Shown: piece after piece, positions 6,478 to 14,106 of the stretch
How positions within the stretch are numbered: the stretch's first letter is position 1
Layout: every line of letters starts with the position of its first letter
NCBI GenBank assembly: GCA_021604625.1
Contig: BQJI01000005.1
Location: forward strand, 1-36,381
DNA: 36,381 nucleotides
Source: Hyphobacterium sp.
GTDB lineage: Bacteria; Pseudomonadota; Alphaproteobacteria; Caulobacterales; Maricaulaceae
Reading direction: 5' to 3'
Notes under the pieces: generated by a model
Told to the model about the DNA's origin: nothing
The model's database searches: none
What the model saw: the letters and a program-made list of their open reading frames with translations, nothing else
Program-made: the position numbers and the translations under genes

Positions 6478-8502
6478 ATGTTCGAGAAAATTCTGATCGC
6501 CAATCGTGGCGAAATTGCCGTGCGTGTGATCAAGACCTGTCAACGGTTGGGAATTCAGACGGTCGCTGTCTATTCCGAAGCCGATGTCGGCTCCAAAGCT
6601 GTGGAAATGGCTGATGAGGCCGTTTTCATTGGCCCACCGGCCCCCGGTGAAAGCTATTTGCAGATCGAGAAAATTATTGCAGCGGCCAAAGCCACTGGCG
6701 CGGATGCGGTGCATCCGGGATTCGGGTTTTTGTCAGAAAATCCGAAATTCGCCATCGCTTTGAAATCGGCGGGAATCGAATGGATTGGGCCGAATGTGCA
6801 CGCCATTGAGGCGATGGGTGACAAGATCACCTCCAAGAAATGCGCAGCCGAAGCCGATGTCAGCACCGTTCCAGGCCATATGGGATTGATCGAGAATGCT
6901 GAAGAAGCTGCGCGAATTGCAGCAGAGGTTGGTTATCCGGTGATGATCAAAGCATCTGCGGGTGGCGGCGGCAAAGGTATGCGTATTGCCTATTCGGATG
7001 CCGAGGCTCGGGAAGGCTTCCAGTCTGCCCGCAATGAAGCCAAATCATCCTTTGGTGACGAACGGATATTTATCGAGAAATTCATTGAGCGTCCGCGCCA
7101 TATTGAAATTCAGGTATTGGGTGACCGGCATGGCCGTGTCGTGCATCTCAATGAACGCGAATGTTCCGTGCAGCGGCGAAATCAGAAAGTTCTCGAAGAG
7201 GCGCCGTCGCCTTTCCTCGACAAAGCGACACGTGAGGCAATGGGCACGCAAGCGGTCGCTTTGGCCAAGGCGGTAGATTATGACAGCGCCGGAACGGTCG
7301 AATTCATTGTCGATGAAGACCGGAATTTCTATTTTCTGGAAATGAATACACGGCTTCAGGTGGAGCACCCGGTGACCGAGATGACGCATGGCGTCGATCT
7401 GGTTGAACAGATGATCCGCGTTGCGGCCGGTGAAAAACTGGAGTTGCGGCAAAAAGATATCAAGATCAATGGCTGGGCGGTGGAAGCTCGCCTCTATGCC
7501 GAAGATCCCTATCGCGGATTTCTACCTTCCATCGGGCGATTGAAGCGATATTCGGAACCGACCGAAGGGGCGTTGGGTGAAGGAACTTTGCGAATTGATT
7601 CTGGCGTCCGGGAAGGGGATGAAATCTCTCTGTTTTATGACCCCATGATCGCGAAGGTCGTGGCCCATGGGAAAACCCGCGAAATTGCCATTGATACACT
7701 TCTGGAGGGGCTGGACTGCTACCAGATTGAAGGCCTGCAATCGAATGCGCCTTTCCTGGCGGCATGTCTTGAAGAAGACGATTTTCGTTCCGGCGAAATA
7801 CACACCGGCTATATTGCCGAGAAATTCCCCGACGGGTTTACCGGAACCGAGCCATCTGAATTCCAGACCCGCATCGTTGCGACGACGGCAGCCTTTATCC
7901 ACACCGTTTACATGCGGCGTGCCGCCCGCACGACGGGGCGACTGACCCCCACTCCGCGACTTCACGTCGAAGAATGGGATGTGCTGATGGGGGGCGAGCG
8001 TATTCTGGTCGAGATTGATTTGCCGGATGAAGCCGTCGGCGGCGGAACACCCGCGAAAGTCTGGCTGCCGGAGATGGGCGGCAAGCCGGTCGAGCTTGAA
8101 AGCGCATGGCTACCCGGAGAGCACGTATTTGATGCGACTCTGGATGGCGTTCACTTTGCGGTCGCCTTCAAGAATCTCACCGAAGGTTTGCAGCTGCGTC
8201 ATCGCGGGTTTTCAACGACGGCAATCGTGGCATCACACCGGTCGGCAGATCTGCACGCGATATTGCCGGAAAAAGATGTCAGCGCCTCCGCCAAGCAGGT
8301 CACAAGCCCGATGCCGGGCCTGATCGTGAAGCTGGAAGTTGAGCCAGGCAAAGACGTTAAAGCCGGTGAACCGCTATTGGTGGTGGAAGCCATGAAAATG
8401 GAAAATGTCATTCGCGCCGAGATGGACGGTGTGATCAAGGCGATATCCGTGAAGGCCGGGCAATCCGTTTCAGCGGATGAATTGCTGGTAGAATTTGAAT
8501 AG
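6478..8502 (+). CDS. pccA: Propionyl-CoA carboxylase alpha subunit (biotin carboxylase/BCCP)
   Basis: This 674-residue protein contains an N-terminal biotin carboxylase (ILIANRGEIAVRV at the start; ATP-grasp loop KASAGGGGKGMRI; FLEMNTRLQVEHPVTE; residues 1-450), a BT-type linker (about 480-590), and a C-terminal biotinyl domain with VEAMKMEN, Lys640 being the biotin site. With PccB it carboxylates propionyl-CoA. The extended HRGFSTT-containing linker and length fit PCC alpha rather than acetyl-CoA carboxylase AccC. The Shine-Dalgarno is aagaaaaggg before the ATG. It is monocistronic as far as visible: an intrinsic terminator overlaps its stop codon. Its partner pccB is separated from it by six genes. 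Confidence 0.95.
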   Translation: MFEKILIANRGEIAVRVIKTCQRLGIQTVAVYSEADVGSKAVEMADEAVFIGPPAPGESYLQIEKIIAAAKATGADAVHPGFGFLSENPKFAIALKSAGIEWIGPNVHAIEAMGDKITSKKCAAEADVSTVPGHMGLIENAEEAARIAAEVGYPVMIKASAGGGGKGMRIAYSDAEAREGFQSARNEAKSSFGDERIFIEKFIERPRHIEIQVLGDRHGRVVHLNERECSVQRRNQKVLEEAPSPFLDKATREAMGTQAVALAKAVDYDSAGTVEFIVDEDRNFYFLEMNTRLQVEHPVTEMTHGVDLVEQMIRVAAGEKLELRQKDIKINGWAVEARLYAEDPYRGFLPSIGRLKRYSEPTEGALGEGTLRIDSGVREGDEISLFYDPMIAKVVAHGKTREIAIDTLLEGLDCYQIEGLQSNAPFLAACLEEDDFRSGEIHTGYIAEKFPDGFTGTEPSEFQTRIVATTAAFIHTVYMRRAARTTGRLTPTPRLHVEEWDVLMGGERILVEIDLPDEAVGGGTPAKVWLPEMGGKPVELESAWLPGEHVFDATLDGVHFAVAFKNLTEGLQLRHRGFSTTAIVASHRSADLHAILPEKDVSASAKQVTSPMPGLIVKLEVEPGKDVKAGEPLLVVEAMKMENVIRAEMDGVIKAISVKAGQSVSADELLVEFE

Positions 8503-8536
8503 CGGGACGGAGCGTCAATCCATCCCGCTAGTTTTT
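8500..8536 (+). terminator. Intrinsic terminator of pccA
   Basis: tagcgggacgg and ccatcccgcta form an 11-bp stem with one mismatch around a 9-nt loop (agcgtcaat), followed by g and five Ts. The first three stem bases are the pccA stop codon itself. Confidence 0.85.
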
Positions 8537-8587
8537 CTCAATCGGGCGACCTATCGGTCGATGACATGAATCTGACAGGGGCAAATC

Positions 8588-9133
8588 ATGAATCCACTCG
8601 CAATAATTCTTCCGAATCAAAGGGCAACGCCGATGGCGTTTTTGATCGGACTCATTCTCGTTGCCGTACTTGATGCGGTTAAAACCTGGTACGGGCTATC
8701 GCTGGCGATTTCCGGCAATGGCGACGGTTTCGGAATGATTTCGATGGCGCTGTACGGGTTGATGATTCTCTTCGTGTCCTTTTTGTTTATCAATCGTCGG
8801 CGTGATGCCGGCGAAGGCGCGATGTTGTTCCTTCTACCGGTTATTCTGGCTGTCGTGATCTCGCTCATTGCGGCTGGTGGCATGGCCGCGGTCGCCTCCT
8901 TTGGCTTGATGGAGCAATATGCGGAGAGCGTTGGTCGCGACGTCATGACCGTGGCACAGGACCCTGGCTTTCAGGCCGAATTCCAGGCCTGGATAGAAGA
9001 GCGCCCGGAACTGGCCATGCAATTGGCCCAGCCGGCGGCCTGGGGTGGATTTGCCGGATTCTGGGGTGTGACATTCATTTTTGCGCTCTGGTTCATGGCG
9101 ATGAAACAGGACGCGAGCGACGACGTCGCCTGA
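8588..9133 (+). CDS. DUF805-like membrane protein (first of three)
   Basis: This 181-residue protein has four predicted membrane helices, at about residues 17-35, 48-68, 79-105 and 145-165. The short cytoplasmic motif INRRRDAGEG takes the place of the KRLHDxG signature seen in the next two proteins, so I regard it as a divergent DUF805 relative rather than a firm member. A long periplasmic or cytoplasmic segment between helices three and four (YAESVGRDVMTVAQDPGFQ) is specific to this copy. The Shine-Dalgarno caggggc precedes the ATG. It heads a run of three similar genes and follows the pccA terminator, so it probably has its own promoter. Function is unknown. Confidence 0.75.
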   Translation: MNPLAIILPNQRATPMAFLIGLILVAVLDAVKTWYGLSLAISGNGDGFGMISMALYGLMILFVSFLFINRRRDAGEGAMLFLLPVILAVVISLIAAGGMAAVASFGLMEQYAESVGRDVMTVAQDPGFQAEFQAWIEERPELAMQLAQPAAWGGFAGFWGVTFIFALWFMAMKQDASDDVA

Positions 9134-9154
9134 TAAGCGATTGACAAGGGCCAT

Positions 9155-9198
9155 CCTCCCCTCGCAGGTTAAGCCATCAACTTAGCTGGCAGGGGAGG
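9155..9198 (+). promoter_or_regulatory. Shine-Dalgarno-sequestering hairpin before second DUF805 gene
   Basis: CCTCCCCT (9155-9162) pairs perfectly with AGGGGAGG (9191-9198), which is the Shine-Dalgarno located 8 nt before the ATG at 9207. After a single bulged C, the stem continues as GCAGGTTAAG against CTTAGCTGGC with two G-U pairs and one A-G mismatch, closing on a 7-nt loop. No T tract follows, so it is not an intrinsic terminator. It may limit translation of the downstream gene. Confidence 0.6.
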
Positions 9199-9206
9199 CC
9201 ACGCCC

Positions 9207-9707
9207 ATGGATACCGCAAATCTGCAGACGCTTTTATTGAAGTTTGAAGGTCGTATCGGTCCCAACTCATTGATGCAGGGGACAGTCGCCGTTTTTGCAC
9301 TCGCCGTCATTATTCAGCTCTTGAGCCTTGTATTGCCGTTTATCGGAATAATCGGCCTGGCACTGCTCTTCCCATTATTCTGCCTGTACGCAAAACGTCT
9401 CCATGATGGCGGCAAGCCTGCTATCTGGACGCTTGCCGTGCTGGGCGGTGTGTTTGTAGGCGGCATGGTGTTGTCGGCCGTTCTGACGCCGATCGTTGTT
9501 GGCGATGTTGTCGCCGCGGCGTTGCGTGGGGAGAATATGACCGGCATGGGCTTCCGAATCAAAGTGGTGCTGCTCGGAATTGTGAATGCGGCAATCATCT
9601 ATTTTGGCGCGGCGTTCATCGTCAATCAGCTGGTCAAGAGCGATGCCGGCGAAAATGCCTATGGTCCGCCACCTGCCGATGCGACGTCGATTAATCCAAT
9701 GGGCTAA
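9207..9707 (+). CDS. DUF805 family membrane protein (second of three)
   Basis: This 166-residue protein opens with the soluble segment LLLKFEGRIGPNSL, which corresponds to the GRIGRxxFW start typical of DUF805. Membrane helices follow, with the signature YAKRLHDGGKP at about residues 60-70, and it ends with GENAYGPPP, the usual DUF805 terminal motif. DUF805 proteins are small inner-membrane proteins of unknown function, often present in several copies per genome. The aggggagg ribosome binding site is strong but buried in the hairpin described at 9155. It is 26 bp upstream of the third copy. Confidence 0.85.
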   Translation: MDTANLQTLLLKFEGRIGPNSLMQGTVAVFALAVIIQLLSLVLPFIGIIGLALLFPLFCLYAKRLHDGGKPAIWTLAVLGGVFVGGMVLSAVLTPIVVGDVVAAALRGENMTGMGFRIKVVLLGIVNAAIIYFGAAFIVNQLVKSDAGENAYGPPPADATSINPMG

Positions 9708-9733
9708 CCGACGGTGCTGAGGGAGCAGAAGTC

Positions 9734-10270
9734 ATGAATCTCGGACATGTATTATTCAGCCCGAACGGGCGAATTGGCCAGCAGGAATACTGGATTGGCA
9801 TTCTGATACTTGTGGGGTCCAATGTTTTTCTGACTTGGATACCCCTGCTCGGAATACTGATCTGGGCAGCCTTGATCTATATGGGCATCTGCATCTACGG
9901 AAAACGACTGCACGATATCGGCAAAAGCGCCTGGATTCATGGCCTGGTCTGGGCAATTCAGCTTGCGATCGGAATGGTCGGTTTCGCCATGGCTGGTGGG
10001 GCGATCATGGCCGCACTGGCAAGCGGAAGCGGAGAGCAGGCCGGCCTTGCAGCTGTCATGGGCGCGTCGGGTAGTCTGTTCCTGATCGGTGGCCTCGGAT
10101 TTCTCATCTGGATTGTCTACACGATCTGGCTAGGCGTAGCGGCAGCAGAGGCGGGCGAGAATCGCTTCGGGCCTGTCGCTGGCTCGCAAGCAGAGCCCGC
10201 GCCTGTTGCGGCACCTGTGCCAACTGTGGAACCAGCATCGGACCCGGCGGAGACCAAACCGCCGTCCTAG
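9734..10270 (+). CDS. DUF805 family membrane protein (third of three)
   Basis: This 178-residue protein shows the complete DUF805 pattern: [15 protein letters not shown] at the N-terminus, [13 protein letters not shown] near residue 56, several helices, and AGENRFGP before the tail. Unlike its neighbours it carries a 30-residue Pro/Ala-rich C-terminal extension ([17 protein letters not shown]) that is probably disordered and cytoplasmic. A gagggagc Shine-Dalgarno precedes the ATG. Its stop overlaps the lipB stop by 4 bp in convergent orientation. It is likely cotranscribed with the preceding DUF805 gene. Confidence 0.88.
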   Translation: MNLGHVLFSPNGRIGQQEYWIGILILVGSNVFLTWIPLLGILIWAALIYMGICIYGKRLHDIGKSAWIHGLVWAIQLAIGMVGFAMAGGAIMAALASGSGEQAGLAAVMGASGSLFLIGGLGFLIWIVYTIWLGVAAAEAGENRFGPVAGSQAEPAPVAAPVPTVEPASDPAETKPPS

Positions 10271-10947
10271 ATTTCGGGCGCGTTCACGGCTTTCACTGGC
10301 CCGAAGACGTTTTCGAATGATTTGAGAAAGGCCTCGTCGGTTTCGGCGAGGCTTTTTTCTATTCCGAGGTTAGCGAGGCTTGTGACTCCGAATTTCGGTT
10401 CCGCGATGCCGCATGGCGTGATGCCATTAAAGTGGGAAAGGTCCGGCGCAACATTTATGGCAATGCCATGAAATGAGACCCAGCGCCTGAGCCGAACGCC
10501 GATGGCCGCAATCTTGTCCTCATAGCCATCGCCTTTATCGGGGCGGTTGACCCAGACACCGACCCGTCCGCACCGCCGATCTGCCTTGACATCGAATTGC
10601 GCCAAAGCGCCGATGATCCAGTCCTCAAGTCCTTTTACAAATTTGCGGGCATCCCGACCGCGCTGCGTCAGGTCCAGCATGACATAGCCAACGCGTTGGC
10701 CGGGACCGTGATAGGTGTATTCGCCGCCTCTGCCGGTTTCATAGACCGGAAAACGTTCCGGATCCTTCAGGTCTTCGGATTTGGCACTGGTTCCGCCAGT
10801 GTAGAGGGGAGGATGTTCGAGCATCCAAACCATTTCGGCGGCCTCGCCGGCAGCAATTGCTGCTGCTCGGGTTTCCATGAAGGCGACGGCCGCGGGATAC
10901 GGCACAAAACCGTCGGAAACCGCCCATTCTGTGTGTTTTATGCTCAT
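10267..10947 (-). CDS. lipB: Octanoyl-[ACP]:protein N-octanoyltransferase LipB
   Basis: This 226-residue enzyme transfers the octanoyl group from acyl carrier protein to lipoyl domains of 2-oxoacid dehydrogenases and the glycine cleavage H protein, the first step of lipoate synthesis. Diagnostic motifs are [16 protein letters not shown] (residues 73-88), the catalytic Lys145 in [24 protein letters not shown], and the catalytic Cys179 in ITPCGI. The ATG at 10947 (MSIKHTEW) is preferred over the tracked 10983 start because aaggaaa lies upstream. It is divergent from the SpoA-like gene. Confidence 0.96.
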   Translation of the reverse strand: MSIKHTEWAVSDGFVPYPAAVAFMETRAAAIAAGEAAEMVWMLEHPPLYTGGTSAKSEDLKDPERFPVYETGRGGEYTYHGPGQRVGYVMLDLTQRGRDARKFVKGLEDWIIGALAQFDVKADRRCGRVGVWVNRPDKGDGYEDKIAAIGVRLRRWVSFHGIAINVAPDLSHFNGITPCGIAEPKFGVTSLANLGIEKSLAETDEAFLKSFENVFGPVKAVNAPEI

Positions 10948-11002
10948 CGTTCCGTATTTCCTTAACCCGCCGGAAAGGCGCATGACTCAACATCGCGACG
11001 CA

Positions 11003-11019
11003 GCTTGAATGTTTCAAGC
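11003..11019. promoter_or_regulatory. Perfect palindrome before the SpoA-like gene
   Basis: GCTTGAA-TGT-TTCAAGC is a perfect 7-bp inverted repeat with a 3-bp spacer, located in the 90-bp lipB/SpoA divergent region and ending 5 nt before the Shine-Dalgarno of the SpoA-like gene. It may be an operator or an RNA hairpin next to the ribosome binding site. Confidence 0.45.
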
Positions 11020-11037
11020 GCCAAAAGGAGTTCGGCA

Positions 11038-11289
11038 TTGAGTCAGTTGGGGTCGGTCAAAGTTGAATTGTCGGTTGTGCTTGGCCAATCGTCCATGCCT
11101 ATCGCGCAATTTTTGCGGATGGGACGCGGTGCGGTGATTCCGCTTGATTGCAATGAAGATGAACCGATCTGGATTCTGGCCAATGGCCATCCGATTGCAC
11201 GGGGCGAAATTGTTATTCAGGGTGATTGCGTGACGGTCCAGATCCTGGGTCCGGCCGATGCGAATGACTTCCAGCCGGTCGCTGCCTGA
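11038..11289 (+). CDS. Orphan FliN/SpoA-domain protein
   Basis: The 83 residues form essentially one SpoA (FliN/FliM C-terminal) domain: VKVELSVVLGQSSMPIAQFL, GRGAVIPLD, then NGHPIARGEIVIQGDCVTVQIL. In FliN this fold forms the C-ring of the flagellar motor switch; in YscQ/HrcQ it forms the type III secretion sorting platform. No flagellar or secretion genes are nearby, so the role of this copy is open. The TTG at 11038 is chosen because aaaaggag ends 7 nt before it; the tracked TTG at 11005 has no ribosome binding site and lies in the palindrome. It could be the main FliN of the cell or an accessory paralogue. Confidence 0.82.
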   Translation: MSQLGSVKVELSVVLGQSSMPIAQFLRMGRGAVIPLDCNEDEPIWILANGHPIARGEIVIQGDCVTVQILGPADANDFQPVAA

Positions 11290-11308
11290 TATTTGCAGAT
11301 AATCATGC

Positions 11309-11337
11309 TTCACAATTGGATCGAGGGCTGCTATCCC
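11309..11337 (+). promoter_or_regulatory. Candidate promoter of tRNA-Leu
   Basis: TTCACA and TATCCC are 17 nt apart, 17 nt before the mature tRNA 5' end. The sequence after the -10 is GC-rich (gcgcgcc), as expected for a growth-rate-controlled stable RNA promoter. The -10 is only a partial match. Confidence 0.4.
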
Positions 11338-11354
11338 GCGCGCCTTCTGGGGAT

Positions 11355-11441
11355 GCGGCCGTGGCGGAACTGGTAGACGCGCAGCGTTGAGGTCGCTGTG
11401 GGGTAAAACCCGTGGAAGTTCGAGTCTTCTCGGCCGCACCA
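11355..11441 (+). tRNA. tRNA-Leu (anticodon GAG)
   Basis: This 87-nt class II tRNA has acceptor arms GCGGCCG/CGGCCGC, a D-arm in gcggaactggtagacgc, an anticodon stem CAGCG/CGCTG around loop TTGAGGT (anticodon GAG, reading CUC/CUU), and a long variable arm (tggggtaaaacccgt). The T-arm is GGAAG-TTCGAGT-CTTCT. The discriminator is A, as required for leucine, and CCA is encoded. The 5' flank (cttctggggat) and 3' flank (tcccagaag) are complementary, so the precursor probably extends the acceptor stem. Confidence 0.97.
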
Positions 11442-11602
11442 TCCCAGAAGATGGGTCATACTCGCTGCCAGCGTTCACAAGCGCTCAGCGCATCCGATTT
11501 CAAACATAACCCGCCATAAATCCGACGGAATTTCTTCGATAATCCGGGTGGTCTCCGCGCTGGCAATCACTATGGTGTGCGGAAGAGTATCGCGGGGAAG
11601 TT

Positions 11603-12994
11603 TTGAGCGAAATTTCATCTGAAATCGAATTCGAAGACGACGTGCAGAGCACCGTCGATACCGACATCGTTGCCGTCGCGCGTCTTGCTGCGGCCATTGC
11701 TGACGATGATGCCGCAAGTGTGCGCGAGCAAATCGAGGATATGCATCCGGCCGACGCAGCAGACGTGCTGGAACAATTATCGACTGATCAGGTTCGCCAG
11801 GCTGCGCGACTTGCGCCAGAAGCTTTTACCGGAGAATTGCTGGCTGAACTGCAATGGGATTTGCGCGAAGATGTCACCGATCTGCTGGAGCCATCGCAGC
11901 TCGCTGATGCCATCAGGGATCTTGAGTCTGATGATGCGGCGCTGGTTCTTGAAGAATTGGACGACGATGTTCGCGAGCAGGTCCTGTCGGAAGTTTCGGC
12001 CGAAGACCGGACAATGCTCGAATCGCATTTCGAGCATGAAGAGGATACGGCCGGTCGGCTCATGCAGCGCGATTTCGTGGCGGCGCCGGATTTCTGGACC
12101 GTAGGCGATGCGATTGATCACATGCGTCAGGCTGGAGAAGATCTGCCGGACATTTTCTTTGATGTTTACATCGTTGACGCTGTTTTCCACCCGATGGGTG
12201 CCGTAACCGTCAGTCAGATCATGAGGTCCCCGCGAGAGAAAAAACTGACCGATCTGATGGGCGATCTCCGCGTGCGAATTGCGCCGGATGTTGATCAGGA
12301 AGAAGTGGCGTATCTATTCGAAAAATATCGGCTGTTTTCGGCGCCTGTGGTCGATGAAGATGGCCGTCTTACAGGTATGCTGACCATCGATGACATGGTC
12401 GATGTTATTCAGGAAGAGAACAAGGAAGACATGCTGGCTCTGGCGGGGGTGAATGATGCGGGTCTGTCGGACGGCGTGATCGACTCTGTGCGTTCACGCG
12501 CGCCGTGGCTGCTCGTAAATCTGATGACGGCTATTCTCGCATCAGGTGTGATTGCGCTGTTTGAAAACGCCTTGGCGACCGTTGTTGCGCTGGCCGTTCT
12601 GATGCCGATTGTGGCGTCGATGGGTGGAAATGCCGGCACTCAATCACTGGCCGTTGCTGTTCGTGCGATAGCCGCCCGCGATCTGACCTCGGCAAATGCC
12701 CGCCGCGTCATAATACGCGAAATTCTGACGGGCGTTGTGAATGGTCTGATCTTCGCTGTCGTCATGGGGCTGGTGGCGCTGATGTGGTTCCAGAACGTTC
12801 AACTCGCCGGGGTTATCGCAATGGCGATGGTGATCAATCTGGCCGTTGCCGGTCTTGCTGGAATTGCCGTGCCTCTGGTCTTGCGAAAATCTGGCGCTGA
12901 TCCGGCAGTGTCCTCATCGGTGTTCGTGACGACTGTTACCGATGTGATCGGGTTCTTTGCGTTTCTGGGATTGGCTGCCATCATCCTGCTGTAA
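11603..12994 (+). CDS. mgtE: MgtE family magnesium transporter
   Basis: This 463-residue protein has the standard MgtE architecture. The superhelical N domain (about 25-130) contains EDMHPADAADVLEQL. A CBS pair follows (about 135-260, with APVVDEDGRLTGMLTIDDMVDVI). Five membrane helices (about 285-463) carry the pore signature MPIVASMGGNAGTQSLA. Cytoplasmic Mg2+ bound between the N and CBS domains gates this Mg2+ channel, so regulation is largely post-translational. The only start that fits is TTG at 11603, behind ggggaag; no in-frame ATG lies nearby. I see no recognisable Mg2+ riboswitch in the 160-bp gap after the tRNA. The gene appears complete. Confidence 0.95.
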   Translation: MSEISSEIEFEDDVQSTVDTDIVAVARLAAAIADDDAASVREQIEDMHPADAADVLEQLSTDQVRQAARLAPEAFTGELLAELQWDLREDVTDLLEPSQLADAIRDLESDDAALVLEELDDDVREQVLSEVSAEDRTMLESHFEHEEDTAGRLMQRDFVAAPDFWTVGDAIDHMRQAGEDLPDIFFDVYIVDAVFHPMGAVTVSQIMRSPREKKLTDLMGDLRVRIAPDVDQEEVAYLFEKYRLFSAPVVDEDGRLTGMLTIDDMVDVIQEENKEDMLALAGVNDAGLSDGVIDSVRSRAPWLLVNLMTAILASGVIALFENALATVVALAVLMPIVASMGGNAGTQSLAVAVRAIAARDLTSANARRVIIREILTGVVNGLIFAVVMGLVALMWFQNVQLAGVIAMAMVINLAVAGLAGIAVPLVLRKSGADPAVSSSVFVTTVTDVIGFFAFLGLAAIILL

Positions 12995-13036
12995 TCATGT
13001 CTATTGTGTTGAATGCGGGGGAAGGAGCAAATCACC

Positions 13037-14038
13037 ATGAAGTTCTCACATTTATTGAGCGCCGCTTTCCTGTCCGTTGTCGCCACCGGCGCTGTTCTGG
13101 CAGACGGCTATTGGCGTCAGGCGACCGAATTGCTGGATGCGCGGGCAGGCCTTGCCGCCATTGAGCTCGACGGGCGTGTTTATGCGGCTGGCGGATCGGG
13201 GCTGACCCAGCCCAATGATACCGTCGAGGTCTATGACCCTTCGACCCTGCAATGGCGCGATAATACGGCATTGCCACGCGGACTGGAGCGGTTCGGTTTT
13301 GCGGCTGTTGACGGTCGTCTTTACGCGGCTGGCGGCTATGCAGCCTCTGAAGCCTCGCGGATGAACTCGAATGATCTGGGTGAGTATCAACGTCCAGAAT
13401 TTGAACCCTTGCGGCCCAGTGCGTCGGTCTGGTCGCTCGACCCTGATGAGGGAATCTGGCAGCGCGAAACCGCCATGCCCGGGCCCAAGGCGTCGTTTCA
13501 ACTCGTGTCGCTTTCCGGGCAACTCTACGCGATTGGCGGCGAAGATGGAGCGGAAGGCGTATTTGTGTTCGACCCGACCGTACGAAACTGGACGGTGATG
13601 TCCGCACCGGCTGAAATTTCAAGGCGCGGCGCTGCTGCCGTCGTGCTGAACGATCATATCTATTTCATGGGCGGCGTTGACGATGGCGCGGTGACAGGCC
13701 GCGTTGATATTTTTGATCCCGCAACAGAGAGCTGGACGATTGGCCCGGCGCTTCCCGGGCCACGCGCCGGCCATGCCGCAGCAGTCCTGAATGGCGAAAT
13801 CCATGTTTTGGGCGGTCGTGGTGAGCGTTTGTCCACAACCCTGTCCAGTCATGTCCGCCTGGATGGTGCGACCGGTGAGTGGGTCGAAGAGCCTGCTTTA
13901 CAATCGCCGCGGACGGATGCGGCAGCCGTCGCCGTCAATGGTGAATTGATGGTGATTGGTGGCGGCGCAGGCGGCGGGTTTTTCGCCCCCTTCACCGCCA
14001 TTGGCGCGACCGACATCTTTACGCCGGACGCTGATTAG
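13037..14038 (+). CDS. Secreted Kelch-repeat beta-propeller protein
   Basis: A signal peptide (MKFSHLLSAAFLSVVATGAVLA) is followed by six Kelch motifs of about 48 residues, each with the GG pair and a later aromatic. Examples are VYAAGGSG with VEVYDPSTLQW, LYAIGGEDG with VFVFDPTVRNW, IYFMGGVDDG with VDIFDPATESW, and LMVIGGG at the end. This predicts a six-bladed propeller in the periplasm or outside the cell. Bacterial relatives include NanM-type mutarotases and uncharacterised proteins; the Kelch core alone does not give a function. The ATG at 13037 is used rather than the tracked 13013 because ggaaggag and the signal peptide agree with it. It follows mgtE by 42 bp. Confidence 0.88.
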   Translation: MKFSHLLSAAFLSVVATGAVLADGYWRQATELLDARAGLAAIELDGRVYAAGGSGLTQPNDTVEVYDPSTLQWRDNTALPRGLERFGFAAVDGRLYAAGGYAASEASRMNSNDLGEYQRPEFEPLRPSASVWSLDPDEGIWQRETAMPGPKASFQLVSLSGQLYAIGGEDGAEGVFVFDPTVRNWTVMSAPAEISRRGAAAVVLNDHIYFMGGVDDGAVTGRVDIFDPATESWTIGPALPGPRAGHAAAVLNGEIHVLGGRGERLSTTLSSHVRLDGATGEWVEEPALQSPRTDAAAVAVNGELMVIGGGAGGGFFAPFTAIGATDIFTPDAD

Positions 14039-14106
14039 GCGGTTCGGTTCTGTATTTGCAGAGGGTTCGCTATAGCAATTGCGGACCGTCTCGAAATGGA
14101 ACAGTC

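Noticed and set aside
11442-11602. Mg2+-responsive riboswitch before mgtE
   Set aside because: No recognisable M-box or long conserved structure could be seen in the 160-bp gap.
11500-11717. Small reverse ORFs upstream of mgtE
   Set aside because: They overlap the mgtE 5' end on the other strand and lack ribosome binding sites and family motifs.
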